Source of the DNA: Prochlorococcus sp. AG-347-J14
Lineage (GTDB): Bacteria > Cyanobacteriota > Cyanobacteriia > PCC-6307 > Cyanobiaceae
Assembly: GCA_003281505.1 (NCBI GenBank)
Contig: QCBU01000001.1
Coordinates: forward strand, 242,638-306,637
Reading direction: 5' to 3'
Length of the DNA: 64,000 nucleotides
Positions 36,384-44,230 of the stretch are shown here, in pieces. Each line of letters opens with the position of its first letter. The stretch's first letter is position 1. A program made the position numbers and the translations under genes. Below the pieces are notes generated by a model. The model ran no database searches. It was not told where the DNA came from and worked only from the letters and a program-made list of their open reading frames with translations.

Positions 36384-37538
36384 TTGGAGTTACTTCTCGA
36401 TAGTCTTTTTAATGGTGTTGCAATCGGATCTGTACTACTTGTTGCTGCATTAGGTCTGGCAATTGTATTTGGTCTAATGGGTGTAATAAATCTTGCCCAT
36501 GGAGAACTTATGATGCTTGGGGCTTACACAACATATGTAACACAATTAATTTTCAAATTACCTATATTAAAACCTTTCTACAATTCGTACATAATAGTTT
36601 CTATTTTCCTTGCTTTTATTGTTAGTGGAGTAGTTGGCATTCTTCTTGAAAAAACTATCATCAGAAAGCTCTATGGAAGTCCATTAGAAACACTTCTCGC
36701 AACTTGGGGAGTAAGCTTAATTCTTCAACAATTTGTGCGGAGTGTACCTTTAGCTTATGGTACCGGTCTGGTACTAAGTCTGATAATTGGTTTATTCTTA
36801 CCAACAACATTCCCTTCAAAAATAAAAGAATCAATAAATTTCAAATATTTTAAATTTAGTTCTTGGATATTTGCTGCTTTAACTGGAGTTCTTACAGGTA
36901 GTTTAATCTCATCCTCTATCAGCAAACTTAGTAGAGCAAGCGCTCGAAATGTTGATGTAACAGCACCCTCATGGATGAGAGGTCAAGTTGAAATTATTGG
37001 CACTGCATTTCCTAAAACAAGATTAATGATAATTGTCATAACTCTAATCTCTGTAATAGCAATAACATTATTTCTTAATCAAAGTGCTTGGGGGATGCGT
37101 ATAAGAGCAGTTACTCAAAATAGACAAATGAGTGATTGTCTTGGTATATCGACTGAAAAAGTGGATATAATTACTTTCGGAATTGGATCTGGCTTAGCAG
37201 GAGTTGCTGGGGTAGCAGTATCTCTTTTAGGTTCTGTAGGACCAAATGTTGGCGGAAACTATATAGTAGGTTGTTTTATGGTTGTAGTGCTGGGAGGAGT
37301 AGGAAATTTATTAGGAACAGTTCTTGCTTCATTTGGAATAGGAATAATGACTGATTTAATTGGAGCTGGAAGGCTTTTATCAATATGGCCAGATATGCCT
37401 TTACCTTTATCAAACACAATTAACTTTTTTGCTACCACAAGTATGGCAAGAGTAATGATATTTGCACTAATTGTCATATTCTTACAATTTAAACCTACAG
37501 GTTTATTTCCCCAAAAAGGAAGGATGGTTGAAAACTAA
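36384..37538 (+). CDS. urtB: Urea ABC transporter permease UrtB
   Basis: UrtB is a LivH-type permease subunit. The 384-residue protein has about eight to nine helices and the blocks NGVAIGSVLLVAALGLAIVF, GVINLAHGELMMLGAY and CLGISTEKVDIITFGIGSGL, typical of branched-chain amino acid/urea permeases. The start used is TTG at 36384. Its stop overlaps the urtC start codon by one base. Confidence 0.95.
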   Translation: MELLLDSLFNGVAIGSVLLVAALGLAIVFGLMGVINLAHGELMMLGAYTTYVTQLIFKLPILKPFYNSYIIVSIFLAFIVSGVVGILLEKTIIRKLYGSPLETLLATWGVSLILQQFVRSVPLAYGTGLVLSLIIGLFLPTTFPSKIKESINFKYFKFSSWIFAALTGVLTGSLISSSISKLSRASARNVDVTAPSWMRGQVEIIGTAFPKTRLMIIVITLISVIAITLFLNQSAWGMRIRAVTQNRQMSDCLGISTEKVDIITFGIGSGLAGVAGVAVSLLGSVGPNVGGNYIVGCFMVVVLGGVGNLLGTVLASFGIGIMTDLIGAGRLLSIWPDMPLPLSNTINFFATTSMARVMIFALIVIFLQFKPTGLFPQKGRMVEN

Positions 37539-38668
37539 TGTCCATAAGTAAAATTAAATTTGATAAGAAAATAGTATTATCATTTTGGATAATATTAATA
37601 GCCTTAATTATTGCAGCACCAACTTTACTCCCTGTATTTAGACTAAATCTTCTAGGTAGATACTTATCCTTATCCATAGTTGCACTTGGTGTTGATCTTA
37701 TTTGGGGATACACAGGTTTACTAAGTCTTGGACAAGGTATATTTTTTGCACTAGGTGGATATTCTGCAGCAATGTATTTGCAAATAACTAGCTCCTCTGA
37801 ATTTCCAAATAATATTCCTGAATTTTTTGCTTTATATGGTGTTGAAAAATTACCTTTTTTCTGGGAACCGTTTAGATCGCCTTTTTTTACCTTCTTCGCT
37901 ATCTGGATAATTCCAGCATTAGTTGCTGGTTTAATTGGATTTCTTGTTTTCAGGAATAGAATCAAAGGGGTTTATTTTTCTATACTTACACAGGCTTCTC
38001 TTCTTGTATTCTTTAACTTCTTTAATGGGCAACAAAAACTTATAAATGGAACAAATGGATTAAAAACAGATGTAACACAACTATTTGGTCAAATGGTAGG
38101 CTCTGAGTCCATGCAAAGAATATTCTTTTGGATAACCGCCATACTAGTAATAGCAGCATGGTTTTTTGCAAAGTGGGTAGTTAAAGGAAGATTTGGAAAT
38201 ATCCTTATAGGAATACGAGATGATGAACCAAGAGTTAGGTTTACAGGATACAACCCAGTTATTTTCAAGACGATAATATTTTCTATTGCTGGAGGTCTCG
38301 CCGGAATTTCGGGAGCTTTATATACCGTTCAGTCTGGAATAGTATCTCCTCAATTTATGACGGTTCCCTTTTCTATAGAAATGGTTATATGGGTTGCTGT
38401 TGGAGGAAGAGGAACTTTGTTGGGCGCCATACTAGGAGCAGTTTTCATCAACTATGCTAAAAGTCTAGTAAGTGAAGCTTTACCTGCTAGCTGGATGTTT
38501 ATTCAAGGAGGGCTATTTATCTTAGTTGTAACAGCTCTGCCAGAAGGAGTTTTAGGTTGGATTCAAGGAGATGGTCCTCGGAATCTTCTTCAAAGATTTG
38601 GTTTGAAAAGAAAGATTGAAACCTATCCAAGCTTAGAAGTTAACAATAAGGAGGGAAATAATGAATAA
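37538..38668 (+). CDS. urtC: Urea ABC transporter permease UrtC
   Basis: UrtC is the second (LivM-type) permease. The 376-residue protein has GVDLIWGYTGLLSLGQGIFF, YFSILTQASLLVFFNFFNG, and the cytoplasmic EAA-like IGIRDDEPRVRFTGYNP loop. It overlaps urtB by one base and urtD by 8 bp. Confidence 0.95.
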   Translation: MSISKIKFDKKIVLSFWIILIALIIAAPTLLPVFRLNLLGRYLSLSIVALGVDLIWGYTGLLSLGQGIFFALGGYSAAMYLQITSSSEFPNNIPEFFALYGVEKLPFFWEPFRSPFFTFFAIWIIPALVAGLIGFLVFRNRIKGVYFSILTQASLLVFFNFFNGQQKLINGTNGLKTDVTQLFGQMVGSESMQRIFFWITAILVIAAWFFAKWVVKGRFGNILIGIRDDEPRVRFTGYNPVIFKTIIFSIAGGLAGISGALYTVQSGIVSPQFMTVPFSIEMVIWVAVGGRGTLLGAILGAVFINYAKSLVSEALPASWMFIQGGLFILVVTALPEGVLGWIQGDGPRNLLQRFGLKRKIETYPSLEVNNKEGNNE

Positions 38669-39410
38669 TAAAGATCTTTTAAATTTAGTAGATATTACTG
38701 TTAGTTTCGAGGGTTTTTTAGCTCTCAACAATCTTAATTTAAGTTTAAAGAAAGGAGAATTAAGAGCTGTAATAGGACCCAATGGCGCAGGTAAAACAAC
38801 ATTTCTTGATGTAATAACTGGAAAGGTTAAGCCAACAAACGGTGAAGTAATTTTTAAAGGGAAATCCTTAGTAGGTAAAAAGGAGCATAAAATAGCCAGA
38901 CTTGGAGTTGGAAGAAAGTTCCAAAGTCCAAGAATCTTTGAAAATCTAACAGTTAAAGAAAATCTTGAAATATCTGTGACAACTCCTAAAAGTCCCTTAA
39001 ACCTTATAAACAAAATTATTAAGGATGAGCAGCTTAATGAGATTGATCGTCTTATGAAGATTGTTAATTTAGCTCAAAAAGTTGATTCTAAAGCTGGATC
39101 TTTATCACATGGCCAAAAACAATGGCTCGAGATAGCCATGTTAGTAGGACAGAAGCCAGATTTAATGTTAGTAGATGAACCTGTTGCCGGTTTAACTGAT
39201 GAAGAAACTGATCTTACAGCTGATTTATTAAAATCATTATCAGGCGAAAATACAGTAGTGGTAATAGATCACGATATGGAGTTTATAAGAAGACTTGATA
39301 GTAATGTTTCAGTATTAAATCAGGGCACAGTATTATGTGAGGGAACGATGGAAACCATACAAAAAGACAAAAAAGTTATTGATGTTTATTTAGGAAGACC
39401 CGAAGACTAG
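38661..39410 (+). CDS. urtD: Urea ABC transporter ATP-binding protein UrtD
   Basis: This LivG-type ATPase of 249 residues has Walker A GPNGAGKTTFLDVITG, a long Q-loop insertion KFQSPRIFENLTV, signature LSHGQKQWLEIAM and Walker B LMLVDEPVAGL. The DEPVAGLTDEE form and LSHGQKQ are characteristic of UrtD rather than LivG. It overlaps urtC and lies 2 bp before urtE. Confidence 0.95.
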   Translation: MNNKDLLNLVDITVSFEGFLALNNLNLSLKKGELRAVIGPNGAGKTTFLDVITGKVKPTNGEVIFKGKSLVGKKEHKIARLGVGRKFQSPRIFENLTVKENLEISVTTPKSPLNLINKIIKDEQLNEIDRLMKIVNLAQKVDSKAGSLSHGQKQWLEIAMLVGQKPDLMLVDEPVAGLTDEETDLTADLLKSLSGENTVVVIDHDMEFIRRLDSNVSVLNQGTVLCEGTMETIQKDKKVIDVYLGRPED

Positions 39411-39412
39411 TT

Positions 39413-40123
39413 ATGGAAAATTTACTCGAAATAAAATCATTAAATACTTATTATGGCGAGAGTCATATTCTTAGAGATGTAGATTTAAACGTTAAATCAG
39501 GAGAAATGGTTTGTTTGATTGGAAGGAATGGAGTTGGCAAAACAACTTTATTGAAATCACTTATTGGTTTGTTAAAACAAAAAAAAGGCGATATTTATTT
39601 GGTTGGTGAAAATATCAATAGAAAAGCACCTCATCAGAGGGCAAGGAAAGGAATGGCTTACGTCCCTCAGGGGAGAGAAATTATTCCATATCTATCAGTT
39701 GAAGAGAATCTTATGTTAGGAATGGAGTCTCTACCAGGTGGATTATCTAAGAACAAGAAAATAGATCCATTTATTTATGATCTCTTCCCAATCCTAAAAG
39801 ATTTTCTTCAAAGGAAAGGAGGAGATCTTAGTGGAGGACAACAACAGCAATTAGCTATTGCAAGAGCACTACTAGGTAAACCTCAACTTCTATTACTTGA
39901 CGAACCAACGGAAGGTATTCAGCCAAATATAGTTTTAGACATAGAAAATGCAATCAATCAGATAATTAAAGATACAGGAATTGGTGTTTTATTAGTAGAA
40001 CAACACTTACATTTTGTAAGACAAGCCAATAGATATTATGCGATGCAACGAGGAGGTATTGTTGCTAGCGGAAATACAAGTGAGTTGAGTCAAGCAGTAA
40101 TAGATAAGTTCTTGAGTGTTTAA
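39413..40123 (+). CDS. urtE: Urea ABC transporter ATP-binding protein UrtE
   Basis: This LivF-type ATPase of 236 residues has Walker A GRNGVGKTTLLKSLIG, AYVPQGREIIPYLSVEENL, signature LSGGQQQQLAIARAL and Walker B LLLDEPTEGIQP. It is the last gene of the urtABCDE set; a sparse region of tiny genes follows. Confidence 0.95.
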   Translation: MENLLEIKSLNTYYGESHILRDVDLNVKSGEMVCLIGRNGVGKTTLLKSLIGLLKQKKGDIYLVGENINRKAPHQRARKGMAYVPQGREIIPYLSVEENLMLGMESLPGGLSKNKKIDPFIYDLFPILKDFLQRKGGDLSGGQQQQLAIARALLGKPQLLLLDEPTEGIQPNIVLDIENAINQIIKDTGIGVLLVEQHLHFVRQANRYYAMQRGGIVASGNTSELSQAVIDKFLSV

Positions 40124-40155
40124 ATAAATTACTCTAGATTACAAAAAACTTTTAT

Positions 40156-40335
40156 TCATTTTTCGCATCTTATTAGGTCAATACTGTTTGGATGTTCATT
40201 TAAATACTTATTAAATTCCATTGCTAGTGTTCTAGCCTCGTAAGCGTCAGAAGCATAAAAACAATTTTCTAATCTTATATTTTGAAAATCACGGTAATGC
40301 ACTGTATATGGCTTCAACATATTATTTTTGTTCAT
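40156..40335 (-). CDS. Small conserved-looking soluble protein (59 aa), unknown
   Basis: A 59-codon ATG frame on the strand opposite urtE encodes MNKNNMLKPYTVHYRDF, then CFYASDAYEARTLAMEFN and KYLNEHPNSIDLIRCEK. The sequence has a balanced, helix-forming composition with an aromatic/charged N-terminus, unlike random AT-rich translation. The DAYEARTLAMEFN helix looks like a conserved core. Family and function are unknown. Confidence 0.68.
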   Translation of the reverse strand: MNKNNMLKPYTVHYRDFQNIRLENCFYASDAYEARTLAMEFNKYLNEHPNSIDLIRCEK

Positions 40336-40476
40336 TTTAATTTGTCAAAAAGCTATCAAGTTATATCTCAACAATGCATAAGTTCGTAAAATTAAAGCAC
40401 TACTTTTGTTGTTATCAAAATATATTCACATAGATTATGTATTTAAAAATACTTAATGAAGAAAAAAGTAATTAAT

Positions 40477-40581
40477 CTATTTTTTTTTAGAGTCCTGCTT
40501 CTTACCTTCAATTAAAAAAACAAATTTAGATAAGATATAACCAAAAACTGGAACCCAAAACTTTTCATAAAAAAATTTCAT
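40477..40581 (-). CDS. Tiny membrane-associated peptide (34 aa), unknown
   Basis: A 34-codon ATG frame encodes MKFFYEKFWVPVFGYILSKF and a short hydrophobic continuation with a Lys-rich tail. It has one possible helix rich in Phe/Trp/Tyr. It lies among other tiny minus-strand frames after urtE. Coding status is uncertain. Confidence 0.42.
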   Translation of the reverse strand: MKFFYEKFWVPVFGYILSKFVFLIEGKKQDSKKK

Positions 40582-40586
40582 AAAAA

Positions 40587-40760
40587 TTAAGCAGCTATTG
40601 ATTCGTCATCTATAGTTTCATTTTTATTTATAAGCTTCAAATCAATAGAATTAAATAAATGTTGCATAAGAAGAAAATCAAGTTCCCCTTTTAACAAATT
40701 AACATCGGATGAAAGTAGATCATCAACAAAATCATCAAAAGTATCTGAGAGAAGATTCAC
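40587..40760 (-). CDS. Small acidic helical protein (57 aa), unknown
   Basis: A 57-codon frame with a GTG start encodes MNLLSDTFDDFVDDLLSSDV followed by LLKGELDFLLMQHLFNSIDL and an acidic tail (IDDESIAA). The regular i, i+3/i+4 Leu/Phe spacing predicts two amphipathic helices. In-frame codons continue upstream of the GTG to a stop, so the exact start is not fixed. Its stop is 6 bp from the start of the next small frame on the same strand. Confidence 0.55.
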   Translation of the reverse strand: MNLLSDTFDDFVDDLLSSDVNLLKGELDFLLMQHLFNSIDLKLINKNETIDDESIAA

Positions 40761-40790
40761 AATTAAAAATTTATTTTTGCCATTATCATC

Positions 40791-41161
40791 GCATTAACTA
40801 TAAAAGTCAACCAAAATTGATTATTAATTTTTGAATTTTTTGTAAATCAACTAATAAAGACTAAAAAATTAAATAATAAATATTAAAAAGCAAAATAACA
40901 GATTTAATATCAAGCTTAGGGTTTTTGAATTAAATTTCATTTATCTTGCTTTTCTTAATTTTATATCTCTCTTGATTTGCATTATCAAAACGACAATATA
41001 CATTTATGCTGAAAAAGAAATTTAAATAATGCATAATCACACTTATTATTATATTTATAGCAAAACTATTGATGTGCCAATTAGGAAAGAATCATTTAAA
41101 ATTTTAAACGTAATAAATTTTTATAGCAATCAAATTTGATATTAATAGCTAATTTTAAATA
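40791..41161. other. Intergenic stretch with no supported gene
   Basis: About 370 very AT-rich bases. I see no RNA-like fold, no strong hairpin and no convincing frame. A 36-codon plus-strand frame from the ATG at 41029 has background-like composition and is not called. Confidence 0.6.
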
Positions 41162-41476
41162 TTATTTTTTTATTAGCTCGAAGTAACCGTTTTTATTTAA
41201 TAAGTACTTATCAAACCAAAGGCTTAATAGATTGTCTAATCCTATTCCGTTCATTTTATTTATTTGCGAAGTCTTATAGTCTGAGAGTGCAAGCAATAAA
41301 TACGGAAAAATCATATCAGAAACCCCTTTTGGCAATTTTTCTAAAGGTACTCCATGCGCTCTATCCCATAAAATTTGCATATCCTGAGAGAACAAAGAAC
41401 TCCAATAACTAAAATTACAATATAACTTATCTGGAGGGAGGAGATTTACGGATAAACCCTGGAGAGATGAATTCAT
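41162..41476 (-). CDS. Hypothetical protein (104 aa)
   Basis: This 104-residue protein has no recognised family. It starts MNSSLQGLSVNLLPPDKLYC and has FSYWSSLFSQDMQILWDRAHG and FPYLLLALSDYKTSQINKM. It is rich in Trp/Tyr/Leu with mixed charges, consistent with a folded helical protein without membrane helices. It lies downstream of the RHH-like regulator gene on the same strand. Confidence 0.65.
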   Translation of the reverse strand: MNSSLQGLSVNLLPPDKLYCNFSYWSSLFSQDMQILWDRAHGVPLEKLPKGVSDMIFPYLLLALSDYKTSQINKMNGIGLDNLLSLWFDKYLLNKNGYFELIKK

Positions 41477-41578
41477 AGGAATAAATATTTTAAAGATTAA
41501 TTGAATTTAGGTTTTTGAAATGATGAAAATTATTCTCATATGGGAATCTCCTATAAAGACAAATTAAACTTAACGCAC

Positions 41579-41612
41579 AGTGTAACACTTAGCAACACCT
41601 TATGAAGTGTTA
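41579..41612. repeat. Palindromic motif copies at the 3' end of the RHH-like gene
   Basis: AGTGTAACACT at 41579-41589 is an 11-bp palindrome around a central base. TAACACTT (41583-41590) also pairs with AAGTGTTA (41605-41612) as a longer inverted repeat that spans the stop codon of the regulator gene. The same AAGTGTT core recurs in the promoter region of that gene. It could be an operator, a weak terminator, or both. Confidence 0.5.
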
Positions 41613-42001
41613 TATTTATCCATCATTTTCTGAAATTTTAGGAATAATAAAAACTTTTTATAAGTTTGCAAGTCAAAAGCCTCCTGATTCTCTTCATTTA
41701 AAAGGGTTGATTTACTAGGAATAAAATGATTTCCTAAGTTAGTATTAATTGAGAGTTTTGCATTATCTGTAAAGTCACCAGAATTATCAAATAATTCTTC
41801 TGAATTATGGTGATTTGCTTGATATGATTGAGTTACTTTACCATTTTTTCTATTAAATATACCTCTTATAGAAAGTGCTTCTTCTACCAAAATGCTTATT
41901 ATTTTTGAATTACTTAAATTATTCTCTGTGCTCAGCTTTTCAATTATTCTCATAACATCTTCTCTAGGAATAAAACCAACTCTTTTTTTCTTGGTAGGCA
42001 T
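41600..42001 (-). CDS. Ribbon-helix-helix-like putative DNA-binding protein
   Basis: The first 50 of 133 residues look like a RHH (CopG/Arc-like) domain: a basic MPTKKKRVGFIPREDVMRII strand region, EKLSTENNLSNSKIISILVE, and EEALSIRG. The rest is Asn/Ser-rich with a Phe/Lys-rich C-terminal helix (YKKFLLFLKFQKMMDKY). It diverges from a 49-residue small gene, and the gap carries repeated AAGTG(T/C)T motifs. Autoregulation is therefore plausible. No toxin partner is obvious. Confidence 0.6.
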   Translation of the reverse strand: MPTKKKRVGFIPREDVMRIIEKLSTENNLSNSKIISILVEEALSIRGIFNRKNGKVTQSYQANHHNSEELFDNSGDFTDNAKLSINTNLGNHFIPSKSTLLNEENQEAFDLQTYKKFLLFLKFQKMMDKYNTS

Positions 42002-42021
42002 TTAAAAATTAATTAAAGTTC

Positions 42022-42076
42022 AGCACTTGACTGTAATAAGTGTTGCACTATATTCATTATAAGTCAATTAAGTGCT
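42022..42076. promoter_or_regulatory. Cluster of AAGTG(T/C)T motifs between divergent genes, possible operator
   Basis: AGCACTT (42022-42028), AAGTGTT (42038-42044) and AAGTGCT (42070-42076) lie in the 76-bp gap. The middle copy is part of AGTGTTGCACT (42039-42049), which matches the palindrome at 41579-41589 at nine of eleven positions. Position and repetition suggest a binding site for the adjacent RHH-like protein; this is inference. Confidence 0.5.
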
Positions 42077-42077
42077 A

Positions 42078-42227
42078 ATGATTTTACCAACAACCTTACT
42101 CTTAGGAGCCCTTGGATATCTTTTCTATGCCTCAAAAAGAGAACTTTCACTAGATCACCATGACCTTATAGAAAACCAAAAAGAGAATGATGATTTGTAT
42201 GAAGATTTGGAAGATCTATTTGTTTAA
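42078..42227 (+). CDS. Small membrane-anchored acidic protein (49 aa), unknown
   Basis: A 49-codon ATG frame encodes a short hydrophobic N-terminus (MILPTTLLLGALGYLFYASK) followed by an acidic cytosolic-type tail with DHHDL and YEDLEDL. The layout is one N-terminal anchor plus an acidic tail. It is divergent from the RHH-like gene and starts 2 bp after one of the repeated AAGTGCT motifs. Confidence 0.58.
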   Translation: MILPTTLLLGALGYLFYASKRELSLDHHDLIENQKENDDLYEDLEDLFV

Positions 42228-42334
42228 AATTACTGTATGTGTATTTAAAGATATGTATTAAAGAATTTTGTTTCTTGACTAAAGATATACAAAACCATAA
42301 ACATAATTAAAATGAATATAAAGATATAAAATCA

Positions 42335-42631
42335 ATGACTGTCCATCAAGATTACGAAATAAAAATCAATCTAAATGAATTGATTGAGAAGAGAATTCCA
42401 TGTTGTGATTTACTTCATCCAAATCATTGTCTAACAGAACAACAAGTCTCGGAAATTGCACATGATATTCGTATGGATTTAAATTTGCATGATCTTTACA
42501 AACAAGTGGATCAACACATCATGAATTATGTAAATGCAGCTGGTATTGATAACAAAGATCATTGGGTTGAACCTCATCTTCCAGATTTGGAGAGAGATTT
42601 AAAAGAAGAAGTTGGTATAGAATTTGATTAA
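42335..42631 (+). CDS. Hypothetical protein (98 aa)
   Basis: This soluble 98-residue protein has NELIEKRIPCCDLLHPNHC, then LTEQQVSEIAHDIRMDLNLH and an acidic C-terminus (LERDLKEEVGIEFD). The CC and His/Cys spacing in the first third could bind metal. I do not recognise the family. Confidence 0.68.
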   Translation: MTVHQDYEIKINLNELIEKRIPCCDLLHPNHCLTEQQVSEIAHDIRMDLNLHDLYKQVDQHIMNYVNAAGIDNKDHWVEPHLPDLERDLKEEVGIEFD

Positions 42632-42650
42632 TTTTTTTTCCTAAAAAAGA

Positions 42651-42794
42651 TTAATATATGTATTTTTTTTCCAAATCATCTATTAATTTATAAATACTTT
42701 TAGCTGATCTCTTTCTTTTTTTTGATATTCTCAATGCTATAAATCCAATCAATAATGTAAAAATAGGAGTAAAAATAATAATTTCATGATTCAT
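42651..42794 (-). CDS. Small one-helix membrane protein (47 aa), unknown
   Basis: A 47-codon ATG frame encodes a hydrophobic helix (MNHEIIIFTPIFTLLIGFIA), then a strongly basic segment (RISKKRKRSAKS) and a short helical tail. The positive-inside layout suggests a real inner or thylakoid membrane protein. Unknown function. Confidence 0.5.
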   Translation of the reverse strand: MNHEIIIFTPIFTLLIGFIALRISKKRKRSAKSIYKLIDDLEKKYIY

Positions 42795-42966
42795 AACCAT
42801 CAAACAGAAACCTATTATTTAAATTATTAAAATTGCTGCATCAATAAAATAGGTACTTTATACAAATATCCTTCGCTATAAATAATTAAGATATTTTATA
42901 AAAAAGTGAATAGATACAAATTTTTTCATAAATTATGTAGAAATAAATTTTAATTCAATAAATATA

Positions 42967-43149
42967 ATGATTAATTATTTTGCTTTAACAGTTACTGAGA
43001 TGGGGATCGGTAAAAAAGAGTTGGTAGTTATTGGCGCAGTAATTTTAATATTTCCAATTTTATTTGTTTATGCTTCTAAAAACCTAGATGCCAAGGGGGT
43101 TTTCGAATGGATGATGGAGAAACCAAATGATTGGATAGGTAAAAAGTAA
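42967..43149 (+). CDS. Small membrane protein (60 aa), unknown
   Basis: This 60-residue protein has one membrane helix (about residues 19-35, VVIGAVILIFPILFVYA). It is followed by a polar tail SKNLDAKGVFEWMMEKPNDW. The tail is not AT-background-like, which supports coding. Family not recognised. Confidence 0.6.
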   Translation: MINYFALTVTEMGIGKKELVVIGAVILIFPILFVYASKNLDAKGVFEWMMEKPNDWIGKK

Positions 43150-43170
43150 GACTCATATAATATACATTTT

Positions 43171-43512
43171 CTAGTTAAATTTTAAATTTTCTAAATTACT
43201 TATATCGAAATCATAAACCTGACAATTATTTTCTAAATCATTAACTATTGAATTGTTTAATTGAGAATAATCTATCAACTTATTAAGTTTATTATTTTTA
43301 AATTCCTTTTTAGTTTCTCCAATAGCAAATGCCAAAGCTCCTTCATAAGAAATACCGAAGTTGGTAGTATTGCAGAAAGTTCTAGTGAACTTGCTAGAAA
43401 TCTTTTTAGTATACTTTTCAAGAGTTTTTGAAGAAGTATCTAATGAGTAAACTGGACTACTAAATAGAAAAAACAAAGTTAAGGTAAATATCGCAAAAAC
43501 CCTTTTGATCAT
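43171..43512 (-). CDS. Secreted hypothetical protein (113 aa)
   Basis: A signal peptide is clear (MIKRVFAIFTLTLFFLFSSP, probable cut near VYS). The mature part has FTRTFCNTTNFGISYEGALA and a second Cys in LENNCQVYDF, so a disulfide is possible. No family is recognised. It is convergent with the preceding small membrane gene, 21 bp apart. Confidence 0.68.
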   Translation of the reverse strand: MIKRVFAIFTLTLFFLFSSPVYSLDTSSKTLEKYTKKISSKFTRTFCNTTNFGISYEGALAFAIGETKKEFKNNKLNKLIDYSQLNNSIVNDLENNCQVYDFDISNLENLKFN

Positions 43513-43877
43513 AATATTTCAAAAATTGCAAATTTAATATAGTTTAAAATTTAACTCTGCCGACTATGTTTTATTAAAAATTATAGAAATTAAAAATTTA
43601 TTAACCAGAGCAGCTATTTCATATTTTGGATGATAAAAACTCTCTAAATGAGTATTTTATAGTGTGAATTTTTTTTGGTAGTTTTTTTAAAAAACGCCTA
43701 AATGCTTTTGGCATAATAAAAAATCCATCTCAATAATTAATAGATAACAAATAATACATGGGTATTCAATAAATTATATAAAAATAAGTAAATTAATTAT
43801 TAAATATATGGATTGAGGTATGGAAATGTATTTGAACATGAATTATTGTTTAATTAAGTATTAAATACAAAATTAAT
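43513..43877. other. Intergenic stretch with no supported gene
   Basis: About 365 AT-rich bases upstream of two outward-facing small genes. I see no convincing open frame, RNA fold or repeat. It probably holds the promoters of both neighbours. Confidence 0.6.
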
Positions 43878-44072
43878 ATGGCACTACCAGAACTTATTTA
43901 TGCTCCTATAGATGGCGGAACAATACATAGATATGAAATTATTGGTGGCAAGAGAAAATTTTTAAGATTTATAGGTTGTTACTTGGGTCAATGTAATTTC
44001 CACAAAAATATTGATGATGCTATTGATTACATAAAAAATCTGAAAGAATCACAAAAGATACAAAAAACATGA
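43878..44072 (+). CDS. Hypothetical protein (64 aa)
   Basis: This 64-residue protein reads MALPELIYAPIDGGTIHRYE, then GGKRKFLRFIGCYLGQCNF and a Lys-rich C-terminal helix. Two Cys lie close together (GCYLGQC), a possible metal or redox pair. It looks soluble and compact. No family is recognised. Confidence 0.62.
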   Translation: MALPELIYAPIDGGTIHRYEIIGGKRKFLRFIGCYLGQCNFHKNIDDAIDYIKNLKESQKIQKT

Positions 44073-44230
44073 AATAAAGATACACAGATACGATAGAGAC
44101 TCAATATTTTTCGATAAATACATAATTATTGCTACAAATAATAGAGAATTTCCTTTTTATAAGAAATTGATTATTTACTTGGGTTATAGTTCCGAAAGAT
44201 AAACAGTCATTTAAAAAAAGAAATTAATTT

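Noticed and set aside
41029..41139. 36-codon plus-strand frame starting MHNHTYYYIYSKT
   Set aside because: Background composition, no positional support and no RBS; could be real but I cannot support it.
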